Assembly (NCBI GenBank): GCA_900754495.1 | Contig: CAAEDC010000006.1 | Coordinates: 1-8,065 of the forward strand | Source of the DNA: Eggerthellaceae bacterium | GTDB lineage: Bacteria; Actinomycetota; Coriobacteriia; Coriobacteriales; Eggerthellaceae | Direction: 5' to 3' | DNA: 8,065 nt | Shown: piece by piece, positions 6,785 through 8,065 of the stretch | How the letters are laid out: each line of letters begins with the position of its first letter | Position numbering within the stretch: position 1 is the stretch's first letter | Notes under the pieces: model-generated | The model's database searches: none | The model's input: the letters and a program-made list of their open reading frames with translations, nothing else | Told to the model about the DNA's origin: nothing | Translations under genes and position numbers: made by a program

Positions 6785-7702
6785 TCAGAACAGCGAGAAC
6801 TGCTGCGGAGCCGCTTCGTAGGCGCAGAGGACCTCGTCTTCCAGCACATCGACCTCGTGCGATTCCCATTCCCTGATCGACGCCACGAAGAACAGCCCGC
6901 CCTGCTCGAACACGAGCGCGCTGCCCACCATGCCGACGCAGCGGCCGCCGCAGACGCCGTCGCATCCCTCGGCGAGCTGCAGATCATGGACGTCCGGCGA
7001 CGGGCCGTCGAAGTAGAACGGCGACAGATCGCGCGCCTCCTCCGGCACGAACCCCGCCGCCGCGACCGCGGGGACGGCAGCCAGGCGCGATGCCGCCTCG
7101 TCCAGAATGCGGACCGCCTCGCCGGCATCGTAGCGTTCCTCGACCAGAAGGCGCGCCTTGAGCGACGCGCGCATGGTCTCGAGCACGCCCGGCTGCGCGC
7201 AGAGCGCCGCTTCGAGCGCGCGGGCCTCGTCGGCGTTCGCGAATCGGCCGACGACGCGCGCCGCGCGGGCGCCCTGCTCGAGCAGGCGCTCGATTCCGCG
7301 GCGCTCGCTGGAGATGCCCGCTTTCACGTGCTGGGGCGAGAAATACGCCAGGTAGACGAAGTGCGGCGTCTGGTTGTAGGCGCGCTGCTGGGGCGAGATG
7401 AAGTCGGCGTAGTAGAACGAGGGGTTGAATCCCGTCGCCTCGATGCACGCCGGGCACATGGTCTCCTTGGAGTCCGCGGGCAGCTCGACGCCGAGCGGGC
7501 AGACGCTCTCCTGGAACGTCGCCAGGTCGAAGCGCCCCACGCAGCGACGTCGCGGCAGACGCCGTAGCGAGAACATCCGCCCCCGCACCGGGAAGCGCGC
7601 CGACTCTCCGCGGTCGATATCGTTCAATTTCAGGTAGGGGCCCTCGTCGTCGAACCCATATCCCGCCAAGACCGTCGTGCTTCCTCCGAGAAACCTCGTC
7701 AC
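6785..7702 (-). CDS. DUF2797-like zinc-cluster protein with GIY-YIG-like core and clamp-motif tail
   Basis: Protein of 305 aa resembling DUF2797 (function unknown) from memory of the family pattern. Seen: cysteines 54, 68, 83 and 86, ending in CPAC, a likely zinc site; HFVYLAYFSPQHVKAGIS at 114-131 followed by ERLLEQGARAARV, which matches the family's VYLA...KVGI...DQGA core and recalls GIY-YIG nucleases; and GGRCVGMVGSALVFE near 252-266, matching the conserved C-terminal Gly-rich strand. The chain ends in QFSLF (301-305), a form typical of sliding-clamp binding peptides. I chose the GTG at 7702 because GGAGG sits seven bases upstream. An in-frame ATG at 7786 would add 28 unconvincing residues and has no clear ribosome site. 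It is not a histidine gene and probably has its own transcript. Nuclease activity is not shown. Confidence 0.8.
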   Translation of the reverse strand: MTRFLGGSTTVLAGYGFDDEGPYLKLNDIDRGESARFPVRGRMFSLRRLPRRRCVGRFDLATFQESVCPLGVELPADSKETMCPACIEATGFNPSFYYADFISPQQRAYNQTPHFVYLAYFSPQHVKAGISSERRGIERLLEQGARAARVVGRFANADEARALEAALCAQPGVLETMRASLKARLLVEERYDAGEAVRILDEAASRLAAVPAVAAAGFVPEEARDLSPFYFDGPSPDVHDLQLAEGCDGVCGGRCVGMVGSALVFEQGGLFFVASIREWESHEVDVLEDEVLCAYEAAPQQFSLF

Positions 7703-7803
7703 GAGCCATCCTCCAAACATCGCAAAGCGGGCCGCCTGACGCGCCCCGCCACTCCATCTTCCTCTTTCGCAGAAATGATACTTCATAGGTAGCGTTCATG
7801 ACG

Positions 7804-7993
7804 CGACATCCCCAAATCGTCCACGGGCAACATCCCGGAATCGCCTGCGGGCAACATCCCAGAGTCATCCGCAGGGAGATGTCCCCGAATCATCACGGAA
7901 CGACGTCTCCAAATCGCCACGGGGCGACATCCCCAAATCGTCCACGTGACGCCATCTCCCGGATCGTCCACGGAACGACATCCCCGAATAACG
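7804..7993. repeat. Eight imperfect ~24-bp tandem repeats
   Basis: Units resembling CGACATCCCCAAATCGTCCA plus a few bases begin at 7804, 7828, 7852, 7877, 7901, 7925, 7950 and 7976, so the spacing is 24, 24, 25, 24, 24, 25 and 26. The units differ by several substitutions but keep the ACATCCC and ATCGTCCACGG-like blocks. There is no spacer between units, so this is not a CRISPR. The last unit runs into the left arm of the inverted repeat at 7981-8035. It could be a minisatellite or an array of protein binding sites. Confidence 0.85.
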
Positions 7994-8035
7994 CATTTTT
8001 TGGATATCCAAGACAAAAACGACGTTATTCGGGGA
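7981..8035. repeat. 13-bp perfect inverted repeat with AT-rich palindromic core
   Basis: Arms TCCCCGAATAACG (7981-7993) and CGTTATTCGGGGA (8023-8035) flank 29 bases that include a T6 run, the 12-bp palindrome TTGGATATCCAA (8000-8011) and an A5 run. The right arm is in effect a reverse-oriented tandem-array unit, since its complement continues GCCATCTTCCCC like the seventh unit. Strikingly AT-rich for this window. Confidence 0.8.
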
Positions 8036-8065
8036 AGATGGCACCCCGACACTGCGTCAAGAAAA

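Larger units (their letters stand above)
7703..8065. other. Gene-free stretch upstream of the DUF2797-like gene
   Basis: These 363 bases hold no gene I can support. From left to right they contain the ribosome site GGAGG (7710-7714) for the downstream gene, an unlikely N-terminal extension up to the ATG at 7786, the 24-bp tandem array and the AT-rich inverted repeat. A minus-strand open frame at 7783-8052 reads through the repeats but looks like a by-product of their 24-base (eight-codon) period. I see no convincing promoter for the DUF2797-like gene. Confidence 0.6.

Noticed and set aside
7703..7786. Start of the DUF2797-like gene at the ATG at 7786
   Set aside because: It would add 28 residues without family resemblance and lacks a ribosome site, while GGAGG is ideally placed for the GTG at 7702. 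Not excluded outright.
7804..7993. Possible CRISPR array or replication iterons
   Set aside because: Units abut without unique spacers, so it is not CRISPR. No replication initiator gene or plasmid context is visible, so iterons are not supported.
7783..8052. Minus-strand 89-residue open frame with GMLPxDD-like repeats, whose TGA overlaps the ATG at 7786 (ATGA)
   Set aside because: Its repeats simply mirror the 24-base DNA period, it has no good ribosome site, and the overlapped ATG is not the preferred start of the downstream gene. Kept only as a remote possibility for a coupled leader peptide.

Overview
The window is GC-rich chromosomal DNA from a bacterium. Nearly every base from 29 to 7702 is coding or short intercistronic sequence, and all seven genes lie on the minus strand. 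The gene set (a short-form HisG fused behind a HisZ domain, a single-function HisB, and HisC, HisD, HisH and HisA in one run), the GC-rich codon use and the GTGACAGGGG-type intergenic palindromes suggest a high-GC actinobacterium. Class Coriobacteriia, in the Eggerthella/Gordonibacter neighbourhood, is my best guess. That assignment is inference from style and not from a search.

Layout in the direction of transcription, right to left. (1) 8065-7703 has no convincing gene. It holds eight imperfect ~24-bp tandem repeats and, at the far end, a 13-bp perfect inverted repeat around an AT-rich core. (2) 7702-6785 encodes a DUF2797-like protein with a four-cysteine cluster, a GIY-YIG-like segment and a C-terminal QFSLF that looks like a sliding-clamp binding peptide. 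(3) 6784-6605 is a promoter/leader region with an AT-rich promoter patch, a small palindrome and a foldable 5' leader. (4) 6604-29 is a histidine biosynthesis operon in the order hisZG (fused), hisD, hisC, hisB, hisH, hisA. The operon probably continues left of base 1, because hisF and hisI/hisE are not in the window.

How the genes work together: HisZ-HisG makes phosphoribosyl-ATP and should carry histidine feedback control. The missing HisE/HisI would follow. HisA isomerises ProFAR to PRFAR. HisH supplies ammonia to the absent partner HisF, giving imidazole glycerol phosphate. HisB dehydrates it, HisC transaminates it and HisD oxidises histidinol to histidine. hisZG-hisD and hisD-hisC are tightly packed or overlapping. 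The hisC-hisB and hisB-hisH gaps are longer and hold strong palindromes that may act on the mRNA.

Most unusual points: the HisZ-HisG fusion with its ~85-residue linker, whose DNA contains a near-perfect 25-bp inverted repeat; the clamp-motif tail on the DUF2797-like protein; and the 24-bp repeat array with its adjoining inverted repeat. I see no RNA genes, insertion sequences or CRISPR array.
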